Positions 1 to 5,828 of a stretch of 16,539 nucleotides of DNA are shown piece after piece. How positions within the stretch are numbered: the stretch's first letter is position 1; each line of letters opens with the position of its first letter. A model generated the notes under the pieces. The model saw nothing but the letters and a program-made list of their open reading frames with translations, was not told the origin of the DNA and made no database searches. The stretch lies in contig CABSXY010000014.1 of the NCBI GenBank assembly GCA_902481695.1, positions 1 to 16,539 of the forward strand, given 5' to 3'. A program made the position numbers and the translations under genes. The stretch comes from an uncultured Haemophilus sp. GTDB lineage: Bacteria; Pseudomonadota; Gammaproteobacteria; Enterobacterales; Pasteurellaceae.

Positions 1-653
1 TGTCCTAAAGCATAGCCTACGCCATGTACAGTACGAATAAATTGTTTACCCAATTTTTGACGTAAATTATAAATATGTACGTCCAATGCACCACTACTTA
101 ATTCTTCATCCCAATTTGACAGTTTTTCTTCAATGGTCGCACGAGAAAGTACTCGCTCTTTATTCAGCATAAAAAGCTCGAGTAATTTATACTCACGCCC
201 GGTTAATGTAATTTCATCCTCATTCAACCAAGCCTTACGTTGAGCAGGATCGAGTTTGACATTGCCATGCTCAATCTGTGGTTTAACTTGCCCATAACGA
301 CGACGAATTAATGCCTGTAATCGTACCACCACCTCAGCCAAGGCAAAGGGTTTGCAAAGATAATCATCAGCACCTTGTTGAATGCCTTTAATGCGTTCAT
401 CCAATGTATCACGCGCAGTTAAGATCAACACAGGCACATCTTGATTATTTAAACGCCATTGTTTTAACACATCCAAACCATCTAGTTTAGGCAGGGTTAA
501 ATCCAATACCACCGCATCATAAGGCGCGCCGATTAGGGCGTTTAATCCACTTTGACCATCGGTAAACCAATCTACAATAAAGCCTGATTTTGTTAAACCA
601 ATTTGCAGACCATTGCCGATCAGAGCATCGTCTTCTACTAATAAAACTCGCAT
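1..653 (-). CDS. qseB: QseB/FirR-type OmpR-family response regulator (3' end cut by window edge)
   Basis: DNA-binding response regulator that pairs with a QseC-type histidine kinase, presumably encoded just left of the window. I translated it from ATG at 653-651: 217 codons are visible and the protein runs to GVGYALG at the edge, so only a few residues are missing from the usual ~219. The receiver domain (about 1-115) has the acidic pair D8/D9, phospho-acceptor D51 (VVLDLTLP), T78 (LTARD) and K100 (DDYLCKPF). The winged-helix Trans_reg_C domain follows (about 125-217: LTGREYKLLELF, SSGALDVHIYNLRQKL, IRTVHGVGY). It lies downstream of ygiW with a hairpin between. No AGGAG-like ribosome site precedes the ATG; an uptake-sequence core sits there instead. 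In Pasteurellaceae this system is known as QseBC or FirRS and controls ygiW-qseBC itself. Receiver and output-domain identity is certain; the exact name rests on the ygiW neighbour and overall similarity. Confidence 0.93.
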   Translation of the reverse strand, partial: MRVLLVEDDALIGNGLQIGLTKSGFIVDWFTDGQSGLNALIGAPYDAVVLDLTLPKLDGLDVLKQWRLNNQDVPVLILTARDTLDERIKGIQQGADDYLCKPFALAEVVVRLQALIRRRYGQVKPQIEHGNVKLDPAQRKAWLNEDEITLTGREYKLLELFMLNKERVLSRATIEEKLSNWDEELSSGALDVHIYNLRQKLGKQFIRTVHGVGYALG

Positions 654-660
654 AATATTG

Positions 661-669
661 ACCGCACTT
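661..669 (-). repeat. DNA uptake sequence core (USS) in qseB leader
   Basis: Exact AAGTGCGGT on the minus strand, 8 bases upstream of the qseB ATG, followed by the AT-rich extension CAATATTAT that reaches the start codon. The 19 bases at 652-670 recur exactly at 1712-1730. This copy occupies the position where a Shine-Dalgarno sequence would normally lie. Confidence 0.9.
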
Positions 670-680
670 TTATCTTTCTC

Positions 681-712
681 AAAACGAAAAAATGGCGGGC
701 TTTTGCCCACCA
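681..712 (-). terminator. Intrinsic terminator/attenuator between ygiW and qseB
   Basis: On the minus strand the RNA reads UGGUGGGC-AAAA-GCCCGCCA and then UUUUUUCGUUUU: an 8-bp stem with a 4-base loop and a U-tract. The arms are 705-712 and 693-700. One pair is a U.G wobble in minus-strand RNA but would be a C.A mismatch in + strand RNA, so the structure is built for leftward transcription. It follows the ygiW stop and precedes qseB, so it probably trims most transcripts after ygiW and lets a fraction read into qseBC. Confidence 0.75.
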
Positions 713-728
713 CTTCAAATTATATGAA

Positions 729-1100
729 TTATTGCGCTTTTTCAACGCTAATGACTTCAAGCTCTGCTTTTTCAAAAGCTTCATTATCTAATTTACCGTA
801 AACGCGGATTTTATCTTGTGGCCCCACATTTAAACCATTCCAAACACGGTTTTTAATTTCCAATTTGATTTGGTCTGTGCCATCGGTGAAAAGATATTCA
901 TCACCATCAATTTGTTGAGTGATGTTACCGACTAAGGTAATCATAGAATTATCTTTCGCAGATAATGCTTGTTTAACAGTAAGTTGTTGACCTTGGTCAC
1001 CACCATGGAAACCACCTTGTGCAGTGTTGCCATTAAAACCAGCAAATGCTGCTGAAGTAGATAAAGCTAAAAGAGTTGCTAAAGCTAATTTTTTCATCAT
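729..1100 (-). CDS. ygiW: YgiW/BOF-family periplasmic OB-fold protein
   Basis: Small secreted protein of the bacterial OB-fold (BOF, DUF388/TIGR00156) family. Residues 1-20 form a Sec signal peptide (MMKK, hydrophobic ALATLLALSTSAAF, cleavage site AFA|GF), leaving about 100 mature residues. The OB fold covers roughly 40-120, with family patterns TVKQALSAKDNSMITLVGNI, DEYLFTDGTDQIKLEI and DKIRVYGKLD. E. coli YgiW and Salmonella VisP belong here and are linked to stress and cationic-peptide resistance. AGGAG lies 3 bases before the first ATG (1100) and 6 before the second (1097), so the second ATG may be the real start. It is the first gene of the ygiW-qseBC operon, with an operator of CTTAA repeats about 100 bases upstream. 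Ligand and exact role here are unknown. Confidence 0.9.
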   Translation of the reverse strand: MMKKLALATLLALSTSAAFAGFNGNTAQGGFHGGDQGQQLTVKQALSAKDNSMITLVGNITQQIDGDEYLFTDGTDQIKLEIKNRVWNGLNVGPQDKIRVYGKLDNEAFEKAELEVISVEKAQ

Positions 1101-1179
1101 GTTCTCCTAAATAGAATTAAGCATAAATAGTCATGTTTCAAAGCGAAGGATTATCCTCATTGCCGCCTTGTTGATGCTT

Positions 1180-1226
1180 ATTAAACACAACAAATCTTAA
1201 TGAAATCTTAAGCAACCTTAAGATTT
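1180..1226 (-). promoter_or_regulatory. ygiW-qseBC promoter with QseB/PmrA-type CTTAA operator and overlapping inverted repeat
   Basis: Three CTTAA units read on the + strand at 1196-1200, 1207-1211 and 1217-1221, spaced 6 and 5 bases. Superimposed is a perfect 10-bp inverted repeat with a CAAC loop (AAATCTTAAG at 1203-1212, CTTAAGATTT at 1217-1226). On the minus strand a TTTAAT -10 candidate (1185-1180) lies 17 bases from a -35 candidate AGATTT (1208-1203), which falls inside the N6 between two CTTAA-type units. PmrA/QseB boxes are direct CTTAA repeats with about 5-6 base spacing, and I recall a CTTAA-N6-CTTAA element flanking the -35 being described for this operon in Aggregatibacter. The repeats are visible; the binding and the transcription start are inferred. 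Confidence 0.7.
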
Positions 1227-1242
1227 TTAAATTTTTTTAAAA

Positions 1243-1929
1243 TCACCAACAAAATCGCTCATTCACCAAGTTATCTTGGCGTTCTTTTTCCCATTTCGCT
1301 TTATTTTCAGGATTAGCAAAATAGTGGTCTTGCTCAACTAAACGCGCATCAAGTTTTGCTTCAGCTTCTTTTAATGCCTGTTTTCTATCTGGATGCTTGC
1401 TTGGTAATTGAGGTAAAAATACAGTCTGATACGGGTGATTTTTAGCCCAGTCAATGGCATCTTGCGCCGCCTTGTGTTGCTTATTCAAATCACAGAACGC
1501 ATACGGATTAACATGCTGTCCCACTAATTGCCCAAATGCTGTGTTATTCGATACCGTCAATTTATCTAAATCCAACACATATAACGCGGTGATTAAACGG
1601 TTTTGCCCTCGATAAAACCATTTTACCGCTTCATCACGTAAGCCAAAATCATAAGCACGAGCAGAAAGCGCAAACATTGTCATCGGAGAAACAAAATCCA
1701 CTTTTTTCTCAATAATATTGACCGCACTTTCAAAATCTTTTTGTGTATTTTTCAGTAATAATGCATCAATATCTTTGTTCACATTAATCTGTTCAAGTCG
1801 TCCATCTCTGGCATCGTAATAAGGCTTTACATACATATCAATATGCTTAATCGGCTCTTTTGAAATAGTGCTACAAGCCGTTAATAAAAGTGCGGTTGAA
1901 ATTAACGTTAATTTTAGAAAGGTTTGCAT
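1243..1929 (-). CDS. Uncharacterised outer-membrane-type lipoprotein
   Basis: I do not recognise the family. The 228-residue product starts with a type II signal peptide: K6, hydrophobic LTLISTALLLTA and lipobox L16-T-A-C19. The +2 residue is serine rather than aspartate, which favours sorting to the outer membrane. The mature part is mostly helical and charged, with alternating stretches such as DIDALLLKNTQKDFESAVNI and MTMFALSARAYDFGLRDEAV that resemble a short tetratricopeptide- or Sel1-like helix hairpin around 80-110, though I cannot confirm one. The C-terminus (about 185-228) is strongly charged and ends in FCW; C146 and C227 could form a disulfide. AAGGAAAG lies 3 bases before the ATG, a good ribosome site. 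It is divergent from the ferredoxin gene and upstream of ygiW. Two USS cores lie inside the gene. Confidence 0.8.
   Translation of the reverse strand: MQTFLKLTLISTALLLTACSTISKEPIKHIDMYVKPYYDARDGRLEQINVNKDIDALLLKNTQKDFESAVNIIEKKVDFVSPMTMFALSARAYDFGLRDEAVKWFYRGQNRLITALYVLDLDKLTVSNNTAFGQLVGQHVNPYAFCDLNKQHKAAQDAIDWAKNHPYQTVFLPQLPSKHPDRKQALKEAEAKLDARLVEQDHYFANPENKAKWEKERQDNLVNERFCW
1721..1729 (-). repeat. USS core within the lipoprotein gene
   Basis: Exact AAGTGCGGT on the minus strand. It encodes Ser-Ala-Val of ESAVNI in the lipoprotein and, with its flank, is part of the 19-base exact match to 652-670. Confidence 0.9.
1888..1896 (+). repeat. USS core within the lipoprotein signal-peptide codons
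   Basis: Exact AAGTGCGGT on the + strand. Read on the coding strand it encodes Thr-Ala-Leu in the hydrophobic core of the lipoprotein signal peptide (STALLLT). Confidence 0.9.
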
Positions 1930-2002
1930 GTTCTTTCCTTATGATGAATATTAGCTCGCTATATTACAACAAAAGAGCCGTGAGTTTTACTTCTCTTTCT
2001 TC

Positions 2003-2008
2003 TATAAT
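2003..2008 (+). promoter_or_regulatory. Candidate -10 element for yfaE
   Basis: A perfect TATAAT lies 27 bases before the yfaE ATG on the + strand. No convincing -35 is found at 16-18 bases. A transcript from here would have a leader of only about 20 U-rich bases (TTTTGTTTTATTTTGTTTC) with no Shine-Dalgarno sequence. Confidence 0.45.
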
Positions 2009-2035
2009 GAGCAAAATTTTGTTTTATTTTGTTTC

Positions 2036-2284
2036 ATGAAAATTCATCTTATTCAGCGTCAAATCACCTTAGATTTCGATAACCAAACATCCCTGCTTAA
2101 CTTTTTAGAACAACATCAAATTCACCATGAATATCAATGTCGTTCAGGTTATTGTGGTTCTTGCCGCGTGAAGATCAAAAAAGGCAAGGTATCTTACGCC
2201 GAAGCGCCCCTTGCCTTTATTCAACCTGATGAGATTTTACTGTGTTGTTGTCGGGTGGAAAGTGATATCGAATTAGACTTGTGA
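2036..2284 (+). CDS. yfaE: YfaE-type 2Fe-2S ferredoxin
   Basis: Small plant-type [2Fe-2S] ferredoxin of 82 residues. Cluster ligands are C35, C40 and C43 in EYQCRSGYCGSCR, with the fourth in the C70-C71-C72 run of ILLCCCRVESDIEL, probably C70. The whole protein lines up with E. coli YfaE, including PLAFIQPDEIL. YfaE reduces and maintains the diferric-tyrosyl radical cofactor of the class Ia ribonucleotide reductase subunit NrdB, and in enterics its gene follows nrdB. Here no nrd gene is adjacent: it stands alone on the + strand between a divergent lipoprotein gene and a convergent small membrane-protein gene. No ribosome-binding sequence precedes the ATG, and no alternative Met start exists, so initiation may depend on a short U-rich leader. 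Cytosolic. Confidence 0.92.
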   Translation: MKIHLIQRQITLDFDNQTSLLNFLEQHQIHHEYQCRSGYCGSCRVKIKKGKVSYAEAPLAFIQPDEILLCCCRVESDIELDL

Positions 2285-2422
2285 TTATCTGATAAGATGA
2301 ATTTTTCTTTATTTTTAGGTGCAATAAAAACTAAAATTTTAAGATGTTTTTTTTAATAGAAAGCACAGAATATCTAAACTAAAGCCGCCCCAAAGACATG
2401 AAACACAAGAGAATTTCTCTCC

Positions 2423-2650
2423 CTACTTTTCCCTAACTTTCTTACTTATAAGAATAGACAAGACAATAAGTGGAGACATTCTAGAGAAAGCATAAAAATT
2501 AAAAGATAGTATTTCCTTTATTTCACCAATAGAAATATCGCCTACATTGACAACAAATGTAAATATCACAAAGCATAAAGATACTATTACAAATAAACAA
2601 AGAAAAACAACTAAAGATAAAATTAAAAACCCAATAAACTTATTAATCAC
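2423..2650 (-). CDS. Small AT-rich two-helix membrane protein of unknown function
   Basis: I recognise no family. The product is 75 residues, with a long hydrophobic stretch at about 5-35 (FIGFLILSLVVFLCLFVIVS and on) that could be one long or two short membrane helices. A polar turn VGDISIGEIKEIL (about 36-48) and a second hydrophobic segment (about 57-69) follow, then a basic tail SKKVREK. The start is GTG (2650-2648) preceded by AAGG with 7-base spacing, which supports real translation. Codon use is much richer in A/T than in the neighbouring genes, and flanking non-coding DNA lies on both sides (2285-2422, 2651-2843), so this looks like an accessory insertion between two conserved genes. 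A chance ORF in AT-rich DNA cannot be excluded. Confidence 0.5.
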   Translation of the reverse strand: MINKFIGFLILSLVVFLCLFVIVSLCFVIFTFVVNVGDISIGEIKEILSFNFYAFSRMSPLIVLSILISKKVREK

Positions 2651-2771
2651 TTATATACCTTAAAGAACTTTACCATAACACTTCTCTGTGTTTTATAACT
2701 ATTATCTAAAGTTAAGTAGCTATCCTAATATAATCAAAAATATAAAATTCATCATTACATTTTTATGATTT

Positions 2772-2805
2772 AGAGAAAATAGGCACTCGCTAAGAAGCGA
2801 ATGCC
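2772..2805 (-). terminator. Intrinsic terminator after dapB
   Basis: Minus-strand RNA GGCAUUCGCU-UCUU-AGCGAGUGCC then UAUUUUCUCU: a 10-bp stem (arms 2796-2805 and 2782-2791) with one U.G wobble and a tetraloop. On the + strand the wobble would be a C.A mismatch. It closes the ribH-to-dapB operon 39 bases after the dapB stop. Confidence 0.85.
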
Positions 2806-2843
2806 CTTGTCTATGAAGTGAATTTGAAAAAACAAACCAATTA

Positions 2844-3656
2844 TTATAAATTATTCAAATCCAACACGTCTGTCATATCAAACAATCCGTGAGATTGTTT
2901 TTCCAACCATTTGCCTGCACGCACTGCGCCATTTGCAAAGGTCATACGGCTTGATGCTTTGTGAGCAATTTCAACGCGCTCACCAATATCCGCAAACCAT
3001 ACACTATGCTCACCCACTACATCTGAAGCACGAATAGTAGAGAAACCAATTTCATCACGTTTGCGTTCGCCTGTAATACCTTCACGACAAAATACGCCAT
3101 GTGTTTTCAAATCACGTCCAAGAGTTTTCGCAATGTGTTCGCCCATAGAAAGTGCGGTACCAGATGGTGCATCCACTTTGTGACGGTGGTGTGCTTCAAT
3201 GATTTCGATATCGCAATAATCACCCATCACTTTAGCGGCTTTTTCTAATAGTTTAAATACTAAATTCACCCCTACGCTGAAGTTTGATGCAAATACAATG
3301 GCGATTTTTTCTGATGCGGCTTGAATTGCGGCTTTACCTGCATCATCAAACCCGGTAGTACCAATTACCATTTTTTTGTTATTAGCAACACAAAATGCGA
3401 TGTGCTCAAGCGTGCCTTCCGGACGCGTGAAATCAATCAGCAAATCAAAGTTGTCTTTTTCTGCATTTAAATCATCTGATACTTTGATACCTAATGCACC
3501 GATACCTGCAAGCTCACCGGCATCTGCACCGACTAAAGAGGAGCCTTTACGCTCAAAAGCAGCACCTAACTCCGCTCCTTCTGCATTATGTACGGCTTGA
3601 ATTAATTGACGCCCCATTCTTCCGCCTGCACCGGCGATCGCAATTTTTAATGTCAT
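2844..3656 (-). CDS. dapB: 4-hydroxy-tetrahydrodipicolinate reductase
   Basis: Cytosolic NAD(P)H-dependent enzyme that reduces the product of DapA to tetrahydrodipicolinate, on the way to diaminopimelate (peptidoglycan) and lysine. It has 270 residues from ATG 3656, the usual length. Visible motifs are the N-terminal nucleotide-binding loop GAGGRMGR (9-16), GTTGF (99-103) and the catalytic signature EAHHRHKVDAPSGTAL, with H156 and K160 matching the E. coli catalytic His and Lys. An upstream in-frame ATG exists at 3677, but the start at 3656 has AAGGA with 6-base spacing and matches the family N-terminus (MTLKIAIAGAGG). It begins 17 bases after the stop of the exporter gene and is the last gene of the operon. 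Confidence 0.97.
   Translation of the reverse strand: MTLKIAIAGAGGRMGRQLIQAVHNAEGAELGAAFERKGSSLVGADAGELAGIGALGIKVSDDLNAEKDNFDLLIDFTRPEGTLEHIAFCVANNKKMVIGTTGFDDAGKAAIQAASEKIAIVFASNFSVGVNLVFKLLEKAAKVMGDYCDIEIIEAHHRHKVDAPSGTALSMGEHIAKTLGRDLKTHGVFCREGITGERKRDEIGFSTIRASDVVGEHSVWFADIGERVEIAHKASSRMTFANGAVRAGKWLEKQSHGLFDMTDVLDLNNL
3150..3158 (+). repeat. USS core within dapB
   Basis: Exact AAGTGCGGT on +. On the coding strand it gives Thr-Ala-Leu of the catalytic PSGTAL motif, so uptake sequence and active-site signature share bases. Confidence 0.9.
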
Positions 3657-3673
3657 GTTTTGTCCTTTTTTAA

Positions 3674-4300
3674 TCAAATTAAAGCGTGTTGAACACCACT
3701 ATAAATTAAATATATTCCGAAGAAAATAAAAATCAGCCCTGCTGCATTATCAATATAGCGACTATATTGGCTATAAAACTGTTTTGCAACAGAACGTGAG
3801 AAAAGCACCGAAATGACGTAGAAATATAAAAAGGTTTCTACGGTAATCACGGCAAGTGCGGTCAAAATTTGTGATGTTTCGGTAATATTTACTAAAACCA
3901 ATGACATCACACTGCTGAAATAAATCACGGCTTTAGCATTAGACAAATTGACTAATACGCCTTTCATAATGCTCGTTAAGGTTGATTGATTTGGCACATT
4001 TGCATTCTGCTTTTCATCAAAAACCGCATTGGTTTTCACTTTTGCCATTTTAATGCCGAGATAAACTAAATACGATCCACCAAGTATCATTACAATGTCT
4101 TGAATAATTGGCATCGTGGCAAAAATAATGGCAAGTCCTAAAACGGCAGCCGTAGCCCAAATTAATACACCAATGGTAATCCCAATCACGCCACCTATAG
4201 CTTCTCGTCGAGAGCTCATGGCAGAAATTCGGCTGACATAGAAAAAATCTGGGCCGGGCGAAAGTAAACCAACAAGATGAATAATCATCAAATTTAGCAT
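3674..4300 (-). CDS. LysE/RhtB-family amino-acid exporter
   Basis: Inner-membrane efflux protein of the LysE/RhtB superfamily, 208 residues, the usual size. Visible are the N-terminal family signature LLSPGPDFFYVSR (about 12-24), then SSRREAIGGVIGITIGVLIW (second helix region), a third segment ending GGSYLVYLGIKMAK, a polar loop (about 85-110) and three C-terminal hydrophobic segments, giving about six helices. The SPGPDFF form is closest to RhtC/RhtB threonine and homoserine exporters, but the substrate cannot be read from sequence. Its ATG overlaps the pgpA stop (ATGCTAA) with GGAG 7 bases upstream, so it is translationally coupled. It is followed 17 bases later by dapB, which makes an amino acid of the aspartate family (lysine or a precursor) a reasonable but unproven cargo. 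Confidence 0.88.
   Translation of the reverse strand: MLNLMIIHLVGLLSPGPDFFYVSRISAMSSRREAIGGVIGITIGVLIWATAAVLGLAIIFATMPIIQDIVMILGGSYLVYLGIKMAKVKTNAVFDEKQNANVPNQSTLTSIMKGVLVNLSNAKAVIYFSSVMSLVLVNITETSQILTALAVITVETFLYFYVISVLFSRSVAKQFYSQYSRYIDNAAGLIFIFFGIYLIYSGVQHALI
3854..3862 (+). repeat. USS core within the LysE/RhtB gene
   Basis: Exact AAGTGCGGT on +, followed by CAAAATTT as in the extended consensus. On the coding strand it encodes Thr-Ala-Leu of ILTALAV in a membrane helix. Confidence 0.9.
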
Positions 4301-4791
4301 GGCAAGACTCCTACAATACGTAATATCACAATCACGATAACAGCATAGATTGCTGCTAAAACATCATCCACCATAATCCCAAAACCACTTTCCAGTTTTT
4401 GGTCAAAATAACGGATGGGATAAGGTTTTAAGATATCGAAGAAACGGAACAGTACAAAGGCAATGACAATCCAAGGCAAGGATAAAGCTGGAATTGCAGC
4501 TAGCACAATAAATACCCCAACAAATTCATCCCAAACAATGGAACCGTGATCATGAACACCCATATCATCTGCGGTTTTTTGACATAGATAACAGCCAAGC
4601 GCAAAGCAAAGTGCGGTCAAAATTAAGAAGATTTTTAGACCAAGACAAGCTAATAATGCCGAACCTAAAATCGTTCCGGCTAAACTTCCCCATGTGCCCG
4701 GTGCAGGACGAATGAGTCCTGAACCAAAGCCTAATGCCAGTAAATGAACTGGATTTTTTAAGCTAACTCTATCAAGAGGTGAATTATTCAT
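4294..4791 (-). CDS. pgpA: Phosphatidylglycerophosphatase A
   Basis: Integral inner-membrane phosphatase that converts phosphatidylglycerophosphate to phosphatidylglycerol. It has 165 residues (about 170 in E. coli). The family signature is clear: LALGFGSGLIRPAPGTWGSLAG (about 18-39), DEFVGVF (about 88-94), FRFFDILKPYPIRYFD (about 116-131) and GIMVDDVLAAIYA (about 138-150), with hydrophobic segments between. The acidic residues in DEFVG and VDDVLA are the likely metal-binding positions. The ATG overlaps the thiL stop by one base (TAATG) and has AAGGA upstream; the gene's own stop overlaps the next start. These overlaps indicate a single message with translational coupling. Confidence 0.96.
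   Translation of the reverse strand: MNNSPLDRVSLKNPVHLLALGFGSGLIRPAPGTWGSLAGTILGSALLACLGLKIFLILTALCFALGCYLCQKTADDMGVHDHGSIVWDEFVGVFIVLAAIPALSLPWIVIAFVLFRFFDILKPYPIRYFDQKLESGFGIMVDDVLAAIYAVIVIVILRIVGVLPC
4609..4617 (+). repeat. USS core within pgpA
   Basis: Exact AAGTGCGGT on + followed by CAAAATTA. On the coding strand it encodes Thr-Ala-Leu of ILTALCF in a membrane segment. Confidence 0.9.
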
Positions 4792-5771
4792 TATTTATCC
4801 TTAAAATGATCGAAACCAGAGGGCGCTTGATAATTGATGATACGTCCATCTTTAAAAAAAGTAATCAGATTGTTATTTTGCGGAACGATTTTCCCGATAC
4901 AAGTACAAGGTACATTTAATACTTGGGACAACTTTTCAATCTCGGCCTTTTTATTTGCAGGAACCGTAAAGCAAAGCTCATAATCTTCCCCGCCACTTAA
5001 TGCAAACGCTTCTGCTTTTTCTAAGCGATATGTTTTTTTGAGTGATGTAGATAAAGGCAAGGAAGATAATTCAATCTCTGCAGAACATTGGCTTCTCGTT
5101 AAAATATGCCCTAAATCAGCAACAAAACCATCTGAAATATCTATGCATGAATGCGCTACATCCACTAATGCTTGACCTAATTCAACGCGTGGCGTTGGGT
5201 GAAAATGGCGTTTTACTAAAAATTCAGTATCAAAATCGACCGCACTTTTACCTTGTAAGATCCAATTTAAACCCGCCGCGCTATCGCCTAACGTTCCTGA
5301 TACATAAATTAAATCACCAACCTTCGCGTTATGTCGGAATAAAGCCTTTCCTTTTGGTACGAAACCTTGTGCCGTAATGGTTATAGAAAGTGGACCTTTC
5401 GTTGTATCGCCACCAATTAATGTTACATCATATTGATTTAATGTATCAAACAGACTTTGACTAAAGTGGCTCAGCCAGTTTTCATCAACTTCAGGTAATG
5501 TGAGTGCAAGAGAAATCCAAGCGGGTTTAGCGCCCATAGCAGCTAAATCACTTAGATTTGTCGCGATAGCCTTATACGCTAAATCTTGGGGAGAAATGGA
5601 AAATAAAAAATGCGTGCCCTCGACCATTGTATCAGTGGTAATAGCAAGCTGATAGCCTTCTGGAATATGGGTGATCGCACAATCATCCCCAATACTGAAA
5701 TCAACAAAGTGTTGATTGCCTTTTTGTATTGAGAAATATCGCTCTATAAGATCAAATTCACCCGTACTCAT
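4791..5771 (-). CDS. thiL: Thiamine-monophosphate kinase
   Basis: ATP-dependent kinase that makes thiamine diphosphate from thiamine monophosphate, the last step of cofactor synthesis. It has 326 residues, the usual length, and follows the E. coli protein throughout. Motifs visible are GEFDLIERYF (start), SIGDDCAI (about 27-34, Mg/ATP aspartates), TDTMVEGTHF (about 46-55), NLSDLAAMGAKPAW (about 72-85), LIGGDTTKGPLS (about 118-129), ISDGFVADLGHI (about 212-223) and LSGGEDYELCFTVP (about 258-271). This is the AIRS/PurM-type ATP-binding fold. The start aligns with the family; only a weak AAAG precedes it. It follows nusB after a hairpin and overlaps pgpA by one base. Confidence 0.97.
   Translation of the reverse strand: MSTGEFDLIERYFSIQKGNQHFVDFSIGDDCAITHIPEGYQLAITTDTMVEGTHFLFSISPQDLAYKAIATNLSDLAAMGAKPAWISLALTLPEVDENWLSHFSQSLFDTLNQYDVTLIGGDTTKGPLSITITAQGFVPKGKALFRHNAKVGDLIYVSGTLGDSAAGLNWILQGKSAVDFDTEFLVKRHFHPTPRVELGQALVDVAHSCIDISDGFVADLGHILTRSQCSAEIELSSLPLSTSLKKTYRLEKAEAFALSGGEDYELCFTVPANKKAEIEKLSQVLNVPCTCIGKIVPQNNNLITFFKDGRIINYQAPSGFDHFKDK
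5239..5247 (-). repeat. USS core within thiL
   Basis: Exact AAGTGCGGT on -. It encodes Ser-Ala-Val of KSAVDFD, a stretch between conserved motifs. Confidence 0.9.
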
Positions 5772-5785
5772 TTTATCTTTGCACT

Positions 5786-5815
5786 CAAAAACAAAGGGCA
5801 GACATTTGTCTACCC
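5786..5815 (-). terminator. Probable intrinsic terminator/attenuator between nusB and thiL
   Basis: Minus-strand RNA GGGUAGAC-AAAU-GUCUGCCC then UUUGUUUUUG: an 8-bp stem (arms 5808-5815 and 5796-5803) with one U.G wobble and a tetraloop, 13 bases after the nusB stop and 24 before the thiL start. The wobble would be a C.A mismatch on +. Since thiL has no clear promoter of its own in the 57-base gap, it probably lowers rather than blocks read-through. Confidence 0.7.
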
Positions 5816-5828
5816 TACATTTGAATAA

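Noticed and set aside
2404..2420. AGAGAATTTCTCT palindrome downstream of the small membrane gene as a terminator
   Set aside because: Realistic stem is only about five A/T-rich pairs and no T-run follows on the minus strand.
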